Below the pieces are notes generated by a model. That model made no database searches. It was not told where the DNA came from and saw only the letters and a program-made list of their open reading frames with translations. This document shows, one piece after another, positions 7,482 to 17,335 of a DNA stretch of 26,300 nucleotides. The position numbers were made by a program, and so were the translations under genes. Position 1 is the stretch's first letter. Every line of letters starts with the position of its first letter. This stretch comes from a virus, in IMG/VR virus record IMGVR_UViG_3300042868_001984, positions 1 through 26,300 of that record; one strand, given 5' to 3'.

Positions 7482-7829
7482 TTACTCCTGCTCAGTCAAC
7501 TTTTGACTTATAATGTTTTTAAAAATCTGTATTAATTCTTCAGGTACTGAATCATTAAGCCATTCCAAAATAATTTCATTTGTAATTTGATCATACGGTA
7601 TATAATTGTTTTGATCAAATACTGAAGGTGTTACAGTAACTTCACCTGTAGAAGGGTTAGTTGTTTCAATTGGTTTTAATTCAAAAGGAACAACTCCCTG
7701 ACAGAACGAGGAATTACCTGATTCATCTGTACCTACATAATCATAATGAATGTGAGAAACAATATCAGGTATTCCATATACTTTAGTACGACTTAATTGT
7801 CGGATATTAAATGTGTATGTAATATTCAT
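7482..7829 (-). CDS. Small phage protein, paralogue of the previous gene
   Basis: 115 aa. Its ATG overlaps the stop of the 1168-residue fibre (ATGA, 7826-7829), which suggests coupled translation and perhaps a role in that fibre's assembly or attachment. Motifs N-I-T-Y-T-F-N-I-R-Q-L, H-I-H-Y-D-Y-V-G-T-D-E-S-G-N and Y-I-P-Y-D-Q-I-T-N-E-I-I-L-E-W line up with the neighbouring paralogue 2 bases downstream. It has an insertion rich in P, T and V in the middle and lacks the Pro-rich C-terminal tail. Its function is unknown. Confidence 0.75.
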   Translation of the reverse strand: MNITYTFNIRQLSRTKVYGIPDIVSHIHYDYVGTDESGNSSFCQGVVPFELKPIETTNPSTGEVTVTPSVFDQNNYIPYDQITNEIILEWLNDSVPEELIQIFKNIISQKLTEQE

Positions 7830-10800
7830 GAGTTAACTTTCTTTTCTAATTCTTCTATTTTAGAGTTTAACTTTTCAACTGTAGAAGTTAATTCTTTAAT
7901 AGCCTCAATAAATAGACCAGCCATGTTACCATATTGAACACCATACTCATCTACATCTTTTGCATAAGTAACTGCTTCGGGTAAAACCTCATTTACTTCT
8001 TGAGCAATTACACCAATCTGACGTTTGTTAGGATCAACCTTTTCGTCATTTGTTTCAATACGTTTATAAAATACACCACGTAATTTGTTAACAGTAGCAA
8101 GGGCGTTGTCAACGGTTACAATTTCTTTTTTCTTACGAACGTCTGAATAAGCAACTACGTTACCTGTTGAATAAATACCACCATCTACATACATAGCATA
8201 TGCGGAACTTGTTGATGATGTTCTTACACCAAGGCAAGCGTTGCTTACAAGCCAATAATAAACCCAATAAGTGTAATTATACAAACCACCGTTACCACTA
8301 CTATCAAACATACCAATAGTTACGTTGTTAGAACTAGGAAGTCTTATTCCTGAATAACTATTTTTGATTCCAGACAACTGCATTGGTCCGTATGTGCTGT
8401 CGTTTGGATGCCAATGAGGTGCTCCAGATGAACCAGGCCAATAGATACCATAACTGCTATCCATTTGAATCCAGTTTTGTGGACGGAAATAGGAGCCACC
8501 TGCTAGAGTTAAACCCCAAAGATACGAAACACTATTTGGGTTACAATAGTAACTTGTATCTTCATTATCATAAAAAATTGGTGCTCTTAAACTACTTGAA
8601 TGTTTTAACAAAGAACTATTAATGTCTACCCAAGTAGAATTAGAATCATTACTACGCAAAAAATAGTTTGACGCATTCATGTAAATAGACGAATCGTTAC
8701 CCAACCAAAATTTAGTTGCCCCTGAAGCGTCTCTAAATTCAGTCCAAGTAGCGCCCCTAGAAATAACACCAACCCCAGATAAGGACAATCCACCACTAGT
8801 CAAATTAAGAGAATTAAAAATAGAAGAACTTGCAGGATCTAAATAAAAAGCAGTGTTGTCGTAATCGTAAAATAAAGGTGCTCTCCATGATGATGTAGAA
8901 ACTCCATAGCCATTAATCCAAGTATTAAAACCACTTTCTGCGCCAAAGACACCAGTAATAGTTCCTGCTGCAGCAGTGTATAAGCCCCACCCAGAACCAC
9001 GACCACTTGAAAAGAAGTTTGGATGTGAATAACCAACACCATACATGTTGCCTGTACCTGCGTCAGAAGGGTTGTATGAAGAACCAATTGTATAGATTGG
9101 ATTCGACTTTGTGCTGTTGTCACCTACATTGTTGTAAGTGCCTTGGAACCATCCAGCAACAGAAGTAGATCTACCGATTGGACCTGCAAACATTGCTGCA
9201 TTTAAGTTTGATGTACTCGCAAAATCACCATAATATGCCGTGTTGTCTTTTTCATAAAAAATATTAGCGTACAATCCGTTAGCTAACAAATTTTTGCTAG
9301 CGGCAGCTCCAATAATTACAGTACCACCATCGTAATAATTTAATTCAAGCGGATCTGACCCACGACCGTTTACGGTATCAAGGTACCCGTTGCGCCCTAT
9401 TAAACCGTATGTAGTGTCCGATGCAAAATACAAATTGTCGTAGTTGATGTTACTCATACGACTTGTACCTGCTGGGTCTACATAATAGCCTGTGTTATTA
9501 TTGTCATAAAAAATTGGTGCACGTAGAGAACTAGAGGCTTCAGCATTACCACTACTTAATGTAAATGTCCAATTACTGCCATAACCATAATTATCAAAAT
9601 TATAAGAATTAGCATTAAAATAACGGGTACCGCTAACTGTGTAGTCTCTAGAACCCCATGAGCCAACGCTACCTGCAGTACCCCCTAAATGAAAAGTTCC
9701 TACAAAATGTGAGTCGCCTGCTATTGACAGACGTGTATCAGGTGTTGCTCCACCTAAACCTAAACTGTAAAGTTTAGAATTACCGTTGGGACTTGTGTAA
9801 TAACTAGTGTCGTCACTATCATAAAAAATTGGTGCACGAGACGAGTTTAATGAAAGCGAATAATCACCCATCAAACGGAAAGTTTCAGCTTCACCAGTAC
9901 CCATCCGTACCCAAGCATTACCGCCAGATACAAGGCTACTACCTCGAGCAAACAAATTCAAACTGTTTGCGTCTGAAACAAGCGTAATCCCTTCTGCGGT
10001 GTACGGAGGGAAACTATCCGAAGTACCGCGAATTAAAAGATACCCCGCATCTGAAGCTGTTGAACCACTTGTACTCTTTGAAAAATAAAACCCTGCGTAA
10101 CCGCTATTTGGTGGCTTAAGTCCTAAATCATAGTTTGTACGTGTTCCTGAAGATACCCCTGACCAAGGTACTGAACCTGCACTGCCAGCACTACCAGTAA
10201 CATTAATACTCCAAGTACCACTTGCACCAGTACCTGTCAACGGAGCATACCCACTTAACGCACTACTAGTAATATACCCACTAGGGTTACTAGAGTTATA
10301 AGGTGTATAACCTAATGCAGTAGTAACGTTCCCAGATGTAATACCTGTAATATACCCAGCAGGATTAGTAGCGTTATATGGAGTAAATCCAAGAGCACCA
10401 GTCACATCAGACGACCCAAGAGTAACTGCTCCAGTACGTGTATTGAAGCTAGTCACACCACCGTCAATCTGGATATTACCAGAGCCTAACACCGAAGTAC
10501 CATTAACTGTTTTAATGTTAGTGCCTGACACAAGAGTAGCTTGAGCATCAGTAATGCCATAACCAGACAATGTTGTAGGCTTACCCGTAACACCACTAAA
10601 TGGAACAGCCGCAGCACTAGCTACAGATAAACTTGACTGAGGAGTTTTAGTCCATAATCCAGTTGAACTTACATAAACTAGTGTATCACCGTTTGTAGGT
10701 GATTGAGCAGACACATCGTGCAACTCATCCATCTCATAACCGTTTTGAATTTTAACTTCAATAGTACCTTGAGTAGCATGACTACGAGTAACTACACCCA

Positions 10801-11332
10801 CATAAACTATATGGCTTGGTGCATAAGGTTTTGTGCTTGTGTATGTTCCTGCTGTAGTTGGGCTAAGGTATAACTGAACACCTTCAGCAAAAGCCGAAGT
10901 ATTCAAACCACTAACAGACCCAATAACAACAACATAGCCATTATTGTTGTTAGAGATATCAGCCTGAACCATACCATAGGTTTGTGCTGAAGTAGCGTCA
11001 CCTGTAGCAATAGCTTTTGAAACAAGAGCCTTGTTACCAGAGGCTCCACTAATATACACCACTGTACCTTTAGTAAGTGTAGCTCCTGTTTCATTACGTA
11101 CTTGACTAATCAATGTAGCAGTACTACCTGCAATACCTACGCTAAGGTCTTTAGTTGTTCCTGTTGTGCTAATAACAACACTACCATCATTAGAGGTAAT
11201 GTCACCAATAGCACCAAGGTTAGTTAAGGCATCAGCCGCAGTAGTAGCTCCTGTACCTCCAGAGTCAACTTTTAAGACACCACTGGAATCTGCACCATCT
11301 GCTAGTTTTGATAAATTACGTGGTATACTCAT
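7826..11332 (-). CDS. Tail fibre with C-terminal peptidase S74 chaperone
   Basis: 1168 aa, SD AAAGGGGTT. Residues 1-55 carry the fibre motif G-G-T-G-A-T-T-A-A-D-A-L-T-N-L-G. Residues 290-355 hold S-F-N-T-R-T-G-A and two copies of A-L-G-(F/Y)-T-P-Y-N. Five R-A-P-I-F-Y-D-like repeats begin near residues 499, 604, 690, 817 and 916, separated by variable beta-rich inserts. The end (about 1061-1168) is an intramolecular chaperone of the S74 family. S1063-D-V-R-K-K1068 fits its Ser/Lys cleavage pair, followed by I-G-V-I-A-Q-E-V and a terminal coiled coil. In known members the chaperone trimerises the fibre and then cuts itself off. Receptor binding is inferred. Confidence 0.93.
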   Translation of the reverse strand: MSIPRNLSKLADGADSSGVLKVDSGGTGATTAADALTNLGAIGDITSNDGSVVISTTGTTKDLSVGIAGSTATLISQVRNETGATLTKGTVVYISGASGNKALVSKAIATGDATSAQTYGMVQADISNNNNGYVVVIGSVSGLNTSAFAEGVQLYLSPTTAGTYTSTKPYAPSHIVYVGVVTRSHATQGTIEVKIQNGYEMDELHDVSAQSPTNGDTLVYVSSTGLWTKTPQSSLSVASAAAVPFSGVTGKPTTLSGYGITDAQATLVSGTNIKTVNGTSVLGSGNIQIDGGVTSFNTRTGAVTLGSSDVTGALGFTPYNATNPAGYITGITSGNVTTALGYTPYNSSNPSGYITSSALSGYAPLTGTGASGTWSINVTGSAGSAGSVPWSGVSSGTRTNYDLGLKPPNSGYAGFYFSKSTSGSTASDAGYLLIRGTSDSFPPYTAEGITLVSDANSLNLFARGSSLVSGGNAWVRMGTGEAETFRLMGDYSLSLNSSRAPIFYDSDDTSYYTSPNGNSKLYSLGLGGATPDTRLSIAGDSHFVGTFHLGGTAGSVGSWGSRDYTVSGTRYFNANSYNFDNYGYGSNWTFTLSSGNAEASSSLRAPIFYDNNNTGYYVDPAGTSRMSNINYDNLYFASDTTYGLIGRNGYLDTVNGRGSDPLELNYYDGGTVIIGAAASKNLLANGLYANIFYEKDNTAYYGDFASTSNLNAAMFAGPIGRSTSVAGWFQGTYNNVGDNSTKSNPIYTIGSSYNPSDAGTGNMYGVGYSHPNFFSSGRGSGWGLYTAAAGTITGVFGAESGFNTWINGYGVSTSSWRAPLFYDYDNTAFYLDPASSSIFNSLNLTSGGLSLSGVGVISRGATWTEFRDASGATKFWLGNDSSIYMNASNYFLRSNDSNSTWVDINSSLLKHSSSLRAPIFYDNEDTSYYCNPNSVSYLWGLTLAGGSYFRPQNWIQMDSSYGIYWPGSSGAPHWHPNDSTYGPMQLSGIKNSYSGIRLPSSNNVTIGMFDSSGNGGLYNYTYWVYYWLVSNACLGVRTSSTSSAYAMYVDGGIYSTGNVVAYSDVRKKKEIVTVDNALATVNKLRGVFYKRIETNDEKVDPNKRQIGVIAQEVNEVLPEAVTYAKDVDEYGVQYGNMAGLFIEAIKELTSTVEKLNSKIEELEKKVNS
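8528..9838 (-). repeat. Five RAPIFYD-type repeats in the shorter S74 fibre
   Basis: Units start (5' on the minus strand) near 9838, 9523, 9268, 8884 and 8587. Each encodes a version of R-A-P-I-F-Y-D-x-x-x-T-x-Y-Y-x-x-P followed by a short S/N-rich turn. The third is the most diverged, with N-I-F-Y-E. Plus-strand DNA words such as cataaaaaattggtgc are nearly identical between units and also occur in the neighbouring fibre gene, so they could act as recombination points. Confidence 0.9.
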
Positions 11333-11385
11333 ATGTAACCCCTTTAGTAATAAGTTTATTAAATTGTTTATGGATCATGTTTGAA

Positions 11386-14300
11386 TTAATCCTTAATCAA
11401 TTTGTTAATAAGAGATTTTAATTCGGCTACTTCTGATTTGAAATTTACTACTTCTTTGTTTTGCTCTTGAAAAGCTTTAGTTAACAAAGCAATAATACCT
11501 CGCTCACGCAAACCAAGCATCCCATCTGTACCTGCACGAACCAACAAAGGTTCCACTTCTTCAGCATCTTGGGCAATGAACCCAAGATCGTCTGTCATTC
11601 CCGCAATGCGGTGCTGGTCAGTGTCTTCGTTCCAAGAGTAGTACACGGGGCGAAGAGCCAACACTTGTTTAATTGCTGTTGGGATTTCTCGGATGTTGTG
11701 CTTTAACCTACGATCTGAAACAGTGCCGTAAGCAGTGACGTTACCGCCAACAGTCAAGTTGTTAGATGAATCAACAGCAAACCCGTTAGTTCCTGCTGTA
11801 GCGTTATAAAGCAAGAATCTATTGCCGCCTTGACCAAAAGAATTATTAGTAGAAAACATTGTCCATGTTTGACCACCAGAACCAGTATTTGTAATATTAA
11901 AACCGCAATCCCAAACACCAGAACCCCTTATTTCCATTCGTGCGCCACTTATAGTAGAACCCGGAGCAACACCAATTCCAAGATTTGCACCAATATAAGT
12001 ACTATTATTAACATTTAACGCGTTAAGAACAGATGTGCTTGCAGGGTCTGTGTAATATGCGGTGTCGTTGCTATCGTAGAAAATAGGTGCGCGAAATGAA
12101 TTGGCTTCTTCTGTGTAAGAAGCATACTTAATCATTGGGCCGCCACTCGCACCGCCACCAAAAATTCTTGTTATGCCGCTATTACCATTTTCGTAACCAA
12201 TATACATGCCATCGCTATTTGTACCACTTGCAGTTTTGTTTTGAATAACACGCATTGATGCGTAACCATCACCTGAAGCAAGATTAAATGCTAAAGCACC
12301 TGCACTGCCTGTCCATTGCGCTGTTCCAACAAAAGTTAAAGCGTTTAAATTTGATGTGCTTGCGGGGTCTAAATAATAAGCAGTGTTATTGCTATCGTAA
12401 AAGACTGGCGACCGCATTGAAGCGTTGGCTTGCCAAATACCATTATTTAGAATCCAACCTGATGTAACAGCCGCATTAAAATTTGAACCGCCAACACCTT
12501 CACGGAATACCCATCCACGCCCCGGAGTATCCATTGTGAAGTATGTGTTGTATCCATCACCTGCGCCAGTTGGGTTAGGAAATTCACCGCCATTTAATTT
12601 AAAACCAATTGCCGATGTTGTAGTGTCTCCAGCCCCCCAAAAGAATATTTGGTTTCGGCTGTCAGTAGAATTTTGGTCCCCTCGAACGGCAATACCATAC
12701 AACGAAGAAATGTTATTTGGGTCAGTGAAATAGGTAGTGTCGTTGCTGTCGTAGAAAATTGGTGCACGCATATCAATTTGTGCAGACACATTTCCATTTG
12801 AATTTATAGAAAATCTTTCAGCAGAATTTGTATGGTCATATATTCTAAATCTATGTGTGTCTGAGCTAGTTGATCCTAAAATTCTCCATGTTGAATTTGG
12901 CCCAGTGCTTGTTAACCAAAGATCAGCTTCTGTTCCAACAAGTGTTAATTGGCTAGCTGCGGGACCTCTAATAGTCATAGCACCAGTAGTGCTTATAGTA
13001 GTTCTTAACGCAGGGTTTCCATTTGGTACAAATTCAATTGGGCCGGGTTCATTCCAAAGATATAAACTTTGGTCACTCACCCCGTTGCCAGTAGTTCTGT
13101 TCTTAATTAAATATCCATTGCCCGCGCCAAATGTAGTCAGGCGTAGGTATGCAAAAACCCCTGCGGTATTTGTGTTTTCTATTTGTTGGTATACAGCAGA
13201 AGCTGACCCAGTTTGAACATTGGCAATTGAATTTGAAGTCAAAGAACCAATATTAGAAGCACCATTTGGATTTACATAATATCCAGTGTCGGCACTGTCG
13301 TAGAAGATTGGTGCTCTAACATCTACACTGTTAGTTGCAGATGAACCCGAAGGCATAGCATAAGAGGTATAATTACCAGCATGAATTACTGTATTTGTTC
13401 CAACTTTTAAATTGGTTCCGTCATAGCCCCATCTATACGTGCCCGTATCATCACCAAAAGCGTGCCACCACGCGCCATTTTCTGTAAAAAATGTAGTAGA
13501 CCATCCTGAACCATTGTTTACTTGAATACCTGACTTATTACCTGTAGCAACAGAGGTATTGTTAATTTCAAAAAAGTTAGAAGGTGTAGTTCCTCCAGCT
13601 AAAGAAACCTTTAACTTTCCTGTTAAAGTACCTCCACTAAAAGATAAATAAGTACTAGCCGCAGATGCGGAAGTCAAGTAAGGATTTAGTGCAGAACTAG
13701 TAATATACCCATTAGGATTAGTACTGTTATAAGGTGTAAAACCAAGAGCACCTGTAACATCACCCGATGTTAAACTAATAGCGCCTGTTCTAGTATTAAA
13801 ACTAGTTACACCACCAACAATATTAATTACGCCAGTAGCTGAGTCATAAGATCCTGCACCAGTTACCGAGATAGCTGAACGAGCACCTGCCGTAGTAATA
13901 TAGTTGCTTGGATTAGTACTGTTATAAGGTGTATATCCTAAAGCACTGGTAACCATACCACTAGTAATACTTCCACCAGTAATGTTAACATTGTCAGCAT
14001 TTTGTGAGGACATAGTACCTAATGTAGGCTTATTAAGAATAGCCGCATCACCAGTAGTTGCGTTCCAGTCTGCATTAACGTTTACTTCAGCACCAGACTC
14101 AATACCCGCCAGCTTAGACTTTTCAGCAGTAGTATAGTTGTTATCTGTATGTACATAGGCAGAATCAATAACTGTGTTAGCATTGTAACTTTGCACAGAC
14201 ACACCAATATTAGCTGGTTGTAATGCGCTATCAGCCTTAGTACCTTGAGCAGAAGTAGCGTATGCAGTACTGTCTGTAGTAGCGGCAGTACCTAATCCAA

Positions 14301-16392
14301 GACTAGTCCTTGCACCAGACGCTGTAGTAGCACCTGTACCACCTGAGCCAATAGCAACAGTACCAATAATATTCTCAGCAAGTACTTCACCAAGACCATA
14401 AGTGTTGTATACAACTGCTTCAACAAAGTCACCTAAATTAGCGGCAGAAGCAAGAACAAAAGAAGTTCCATTAGTTGCAGTGTAGTCAGATGTACTCAAC
14501 AAAACACCGTTAACATACACTTGAATTGAATTCAAAGTATAAGTTACACTAAATGTAGTTTGTCCAGCAGTAGCAGTAAAGCTTGTACGTGTATATGTAC
14601 TTGTAGGTAATTCAAATGCTGCCCAAGAAGCGTTTGTACCGTCTGTCTTAAGATATTGACCTGCATAAGAAGCTTGAGGGGGCAAACCAGTAATAGAAGC
14701 CCATGCAGCATTTGTACCATCAGTAGTTAAGAATTGTCCTGTATGTGTTGCTTGTGAAGGCAACGCATTAATTGTTGTGTTTCTCCATGTATTAGTAGCG
14801 GAGTCATACTCTAATACTTGTCCATCAGTTACGCTTGTAACTACTACGTCATTAAGTTCGTCTAGTGTATAGCCATTAGCTAAAGCTGAAGAGCCTAAAC
14901 CTAAGTTAGATCGAGCAGTAACAAGATTAGTTAATTCTGAAAGGTTATTACTGGCCAACATATAGCCAGCACCTGACATATAAGCGGCAACCCAAGCTGT
15001 ACCTGTGTATACTTTCATACCCTGAATTACAGAGTTAAAATACAAAGCACCAGCTACAAGAGGGTTACCATCGTTATCTGTTGTTGGGTCAGAAGTTTTC
15101 TCACCAAGATATTTATCATCAAAATTATCAAAGGCGGCTAATGCTTGGTCACGAGCGGCTTCTGCTGCAGCTTGAGCTGATATAGCAGAATTTGCAGATG
15201 TGTTAGCATTTGTTGCACTAGTAGATGCACTACTTGCAGATAAAGCGGCATTAGTAGCAGAGTTACCAGCAGCAGTTGCTGAGTTAGCTGAACTAGTAGC
15301 TGACGTAGCGGCATTAGAGGCAGATGTACTAGCCGATGTAGCTGATGTAGCGGCATTAGAAGCAGATACACTTGCCTCAGCCGCCTTAGTTGTTGCTGTT
15401 GTAGCAGAGCTTGCGGCAGATGAAGCGCTAGCAGAAGCTTCAGAAGCTTTAGTAGTTGCAGTAGTAGCAGATGTAGCCGCACTAGCCGCTTGTGTTGTTG
15501 CAGTAACTGCAGATGCAGCTGCATCAACTGCAGAGGTATTAGCCGCTGTTGCACTATTAGATGCACTTGTAGCACTACTTAAAGAATTAGCGGCAGATGT
15601 TGCGGCATTAGTCTCTGAAGTACTTGCAGCAGATGCTGAGTTAGAAGCACTTGTAGCAGACACACCAGCAGATGTTGCGCTTGACGCTGCAGAGTTTGCG
15701 CTTACTACTGCTTCAGCCGCCTTGGTTGTTGCTGTTGTAGCGCTGTTAGCTGAGGATGTCGCAGAGTTTGCAGAAGCAGTTGCGCTATCAGCTGAGTTAG
15801 TTGCGCTTGTTGCGGCTTCACTAGCTTTAGTTGTTGCGATAGTTGCGCTTGCAGCCGCATTAGTTGCTTGTGTAGTTGCTGTTGCAGCACTTGCAGCAGA
15901 GCTTGTTGCGCTATTAGCCGAATCAGTTGCGCTAGTAGCCGCTTCTGCTGCTTTAGTTGTTGCGGTAGCCGCAGACGCACTTGCAGATGTTGCGCTATTA
16001 GCCGCATTTGTAGCAGAGATTCCTGCAGCTGTTGCACTGTTGGCCGCATTAGTAGCACTAGTAGCCGCATTAGCCGCAGAAATTACAGCGCTTGCAGCAG
16101 AGGATGCCGCTTGAGTTACTGAAGTTGCCGCTTGAGCTGCACTTAAAGCCGCCTCACCAGCACTTTGAGCCGCAAGATTTGTATAGCTTAAGGAGTCGGC
16201 AGTATCTAGATTATCATATTCACCACCAGCAGACAAATTACCGGTAGCACCTGGATTTATTTGGTAACCACCCTCCCCATCACTTCCTTCATATTGAATA
16301 GGGTATGAAGAGATGCCTGACGAACCATCGTCATTGTATTCTCCACCAACTGAAGGGGTAGTAGTACTACCCGGTTTTTCTTCGTATGCCAT
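11386..16392 (-). CDS. Giant tail fibre with Ala/Ser/Thr shaft and S74 chaperone
   Basis: 1668 aa, SD AGGGAGT. Residues 1-70 contain two G-G-E-Y repeats, probably the attachment end. Residues 75-415 are an almost pure Ala/Ser/Thr/Asn stretch with A-A-T-S-A-T- and A-T-T-K-A-type repeats, expected to be a long trimeric coiled-coil shaft. Residues 430-900 carry tail-fibre modules: S-E-L-T-N-L, two T-D-G-T-N-A repeats, W-N-A-T-T-G-D-A-A-I-L-N-K-P-T and two A-L-G-(Y/F)-T-P-Y-N. R-A-P-I-F-Y-D-like repeats begin at 1026, 1209, 1327 and 1434. The end is an S74 chaperone with S1559-D-R-R-L-K1564 as the probable Ser/Lys pair, G-F-I-A-Q-D-A-E-E-V, and a terminal coiled coil. It is encoded right after the adaptor. 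Confidence 0.93.
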   Translation of the reverse strand: MAYEEKPGSTTTPSVGGEYNDDGSSGISSYPIQYEGSDGEGGYQINPGATGNLSAGGEYDNLDTADSLSYTNLAAQSAGEAALSAAQAATSVTQAASSAASAVISAANAATSATNAANSATAAGISATNAANSATSASASAATATTKAAEAATSATDSANSATSSAASAATATTQATNAAASATIATTKASEAATSATNSADSATASANSATSSANSATTATTKAAEAVVSANSAASSATSAGVSATSASNSASAASTSETNAATSAANSLSSATSASNSATAANTSAVDAAASAVTATTQAASAATSATTATTKASEASASASSAASSATTATTKAAEASVSASNAATSATSASTSASNAATSATSSANSATAAGNSATNAALSASSASTSATNANTSANSAISAQAAAEAARDQALAAFDNFDDKYLGEKTSDPTTDNDGNPLVAGALYFNSVIQGMKVYTGTAWVAAYMSGAGYMLASNNLSELTNLVTARSNLGLGSSALANGYTLDELNDVVVTSVTDGQVLEYDSATNTWRNTTINALPSQATHTGQFLTTDGTNAAWASITGLPPQASYAGQYLKTDGTNASWAAFELPTSTYTRTSFTATAGQTTFSVTYTLNSIQVYVNGVLLSTSDYTATNGTSFVLASAANLGDFVEAVVYNTYGLGEVLAENIIGTVAIGSGGTGATTASGARTSLGLGTAATTDSTAYATSAQGTKADSALQPANIGVSVQSYNANTVIDSAYVHTDNNYTTAEKSKLAGIESGAEVNVNADWNATTGDAAILNKPTLGTMSSQNADNVNITGGSITSGMVTSALGYTPYNSTNPSNYITTAGARSAISVTGAGSYDSATGVINIVGGVTSFNTRTGAISLTSGDVTGALGFTPYNSTNPNGYITSSALNPYLTSASAASTYLSFSGGTLTGKLKVSLAGGTTPSNFFEINNTSVATGNKSGIQVNNGSGWSTTFFTENGAWWHAFGDDTGTYRWGYDGTNLKVGTNTVIHAGNYTSYAMPSGSSATNSVDVRAPIFYDSADTGYYVNPNGASNIGSLTSNSIANVQTGSASAVYQQIENTNTAGVFAYLRLTTFGAGNGYLIKNRTTGNGVSDQSLYLWNEPGPIEFVPNGNPALRTTISTTGAMTIRGPAASQLTLVGTEADLWLTSTGPNSTWRILGSTSSDTHRFRIYDHTNSAERFSINSNGNVSAQIDMRAPIFYDSNDTTYFTDPNNISSLYGIAVRGDQNSTDSRNQIFFWGAGDTTTSAIGFKLNGGEFPNPTGAGDGYNTYFTMDTPGRGWVFREGVGGSNFNAAVTSGWILNNGIWQANASMRSPVFYDSNNTAYYLDPASTSNLNALTFVGTAQWTGSAGALAFNLASGDGYASMRVIQNKTASGTNSDGMYIGYENGNSGITRIFGGGASGGPMIKYASYTEEANSFRAPIFYDSNDTAYYTDPASTSVLNALNVNNSTYIGANLGIGVAPGSTISGARMEIRGSGVWDCGFNITNTGSGGQTWTMFSTNNSFGQGGNRFLLYNATAGTNGFAVDSSNNLTVGGNVTAYGTVSDRRLKHNIREIPTAIKQVLALRPVYYSWNEDTDQHRIAGMTDDLGFIAQDAEEVEPLLVRAGTDGMLGLRERGIIALLTKAFQEQNKEVVNFKSEVAELKSLINKLIKD
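12030..13317 (-). repeat. Four RAPIFYD-type repeats in the giant S74 fibre
   Basis: Units start near 13317, 12768, 12414 and 12093 and encode R-(A/S)-P-(I/V)-F-Y-D-S-x-(D/N)-T-x-Y-(Y/F)-x-(N/D)-P. They are closer to one another than to the inserts between them, which are unrelated by eye. This implies shuffling of receptor-type modules around a conserved hinge. Confidence 0.9.
15148..16170 (-). repeat. Ala/Ser/Thr-rich coding repeat (fibre shaft)
   Basis: About 340 codons of low-complexity Ala/Ser/Thr/Asn/Lys sequence. An irregular repeat resembling A-A-T-S-A-T-N-A-A-N-S-A-T recurs, broken about six times by A-T-T-K-A-(A/S)-E-A. Plus-strand DNA is rich in gcagat, gttgc and agcgg words. The region also creates long antisense open frames that I consider shadows. 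Confidence 0.85.
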
Positions 16393-16404
16393 TCTTACTC
16401 CCTG

Positions 16405-17316
16405 TTATATCAGACCATTGGTATTAAAGTTAATTTGAACGTTACCACCAGATGCTCTACGGAATTTTTCTTCACTGTTAACAGAGGAAATATTTTCTAG
16501 GAATTTGCCTTGATATCTTTGTTCCATCTTTTCATCAAACAAATAGGCTCCCAAATTATATAACGCTCCCCAGATTAACATTCTTTCATTTTGATCTCTT
16601 AACCAGTTAGGTACTTCTTTTCCTGTATACATTTTTGTTGTAACAGGTGTGTTGTATGCTGTAGCCGCTTCGATAGTAGAAAAGCATTTTGTTACACCAT
16701 CTTTGGTTGAGAAGTAAAGATTAGTACCGCCAGACGCTACCAACTCAAGATAAGGTTGGTTAGCATCAGACAAGCTAATAATATAGTTAATTGGCGAAAC
16801 GTTGTAAACTGCGTTTAAAGCAGGTAATCGTTTATAATAATGTATCTCTACAATAGCGCCAACAGCCAATTGTGGGTGAATATATATTTTGTTCTTTTCC
16901 CACATCCAGTTGTATACTGAATACTTCTCACTATACAAGTCAAAGAAAGTACGTTTGTCGGTAATTTCATTAAATACTTTACTTACATTAGATGGGAAAG
17001 TAGAATATGAAGTACCAATATTGTCTTGTGCAATAGTTCTGATATACACAAATTGTGTTAAATCTTCTGGAATATAGAATGATGTATAGGCATTACCATA
17101 AGGTAATCCTGCACTGTTCTCCCCTAAGTTATCGTCAGCAGTAACTGTATAACGTACTACTTCTTCTAATGGAGGGATTCTTAATAGTCGATAGCATTCA
17201 TCGGCAGAATAATCTAAGCAATCTTCAATTACGCTATCAGGTATAGTATTTACTTCGGGTTTGTTTGACCAGTCCCGTACCTTATCTACGAGTGCGTCAT
17301 ATCGGGGTGTTGCCAT
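16405..17316 (-). CDS. Head-tail adaptor protein (SU10 adaptor-like)
   Basis: 303 aa, SD AGGAGAA. The N-terminal segment (Y-D-A-L-V-D-K-V-R-D-W-S-N, then S-V-I-E-D-C-L-D-Y-S-A-D-E-C-Y-R-L-L-R-I-P-P-L-E) matches the start of the SU10-type phage adaptor family. In that family the ring binds under the portal and connects it to the nozzle and fibres. A middle beta-rich part follows (F-Y-I-P-E-D-L, I-Y-I-H-P-Q-L-A-V-G-A-I-V-E-I-H-Y-Y-K-R-L-P). Near the C-terminus is N-W-L-R-D-Q-N-E-R-M-L-I-W-G-A-L-Y-N-L-G-A-Y, a helical region typical of the family. Its placement between head genes and fibre genes is as expected. Confidence 0.88.
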   Translation of the reverse strand: MATPRYDALVDKVRDWSNKPEVNTIPDSVIEDCLDYSADECYRLLRIPPLEEVVRYTVTADDNLGENSAGLPYGNAYTSFYIPEDLTQFVYIRTIAQDNIGTSYSTFPSNVSKVFNEITDKRTFFDLYSEKYSVYNWMWEKNKIYIHPQLAVGAIVEIHYYKRLPALNAVYNVSPINYIISLSDANQPYLELVASGGTNLYFSTKDGVTKCFSTIEAATAYNTPVTTKMYTGKEVPNWLRDQNERMLIWGALYNLGAYLFDEKMEQRYQGKFLENISSVNSEEKFRRASGGNVQINFNTNGLI

Positions 17317-17335
17317 GAGTTATTCTCCTGTAATA

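Noticed and set aside
15200-16114. 304-codon plus-strand open frame
   Set aside because: Antisense shadow of the Ala/Ser/Thr-rich fibre shaft: Ala GCN/TGC-type repeats read backwards give Ala/Val/Leu runs. No SD, opposite to the operon.
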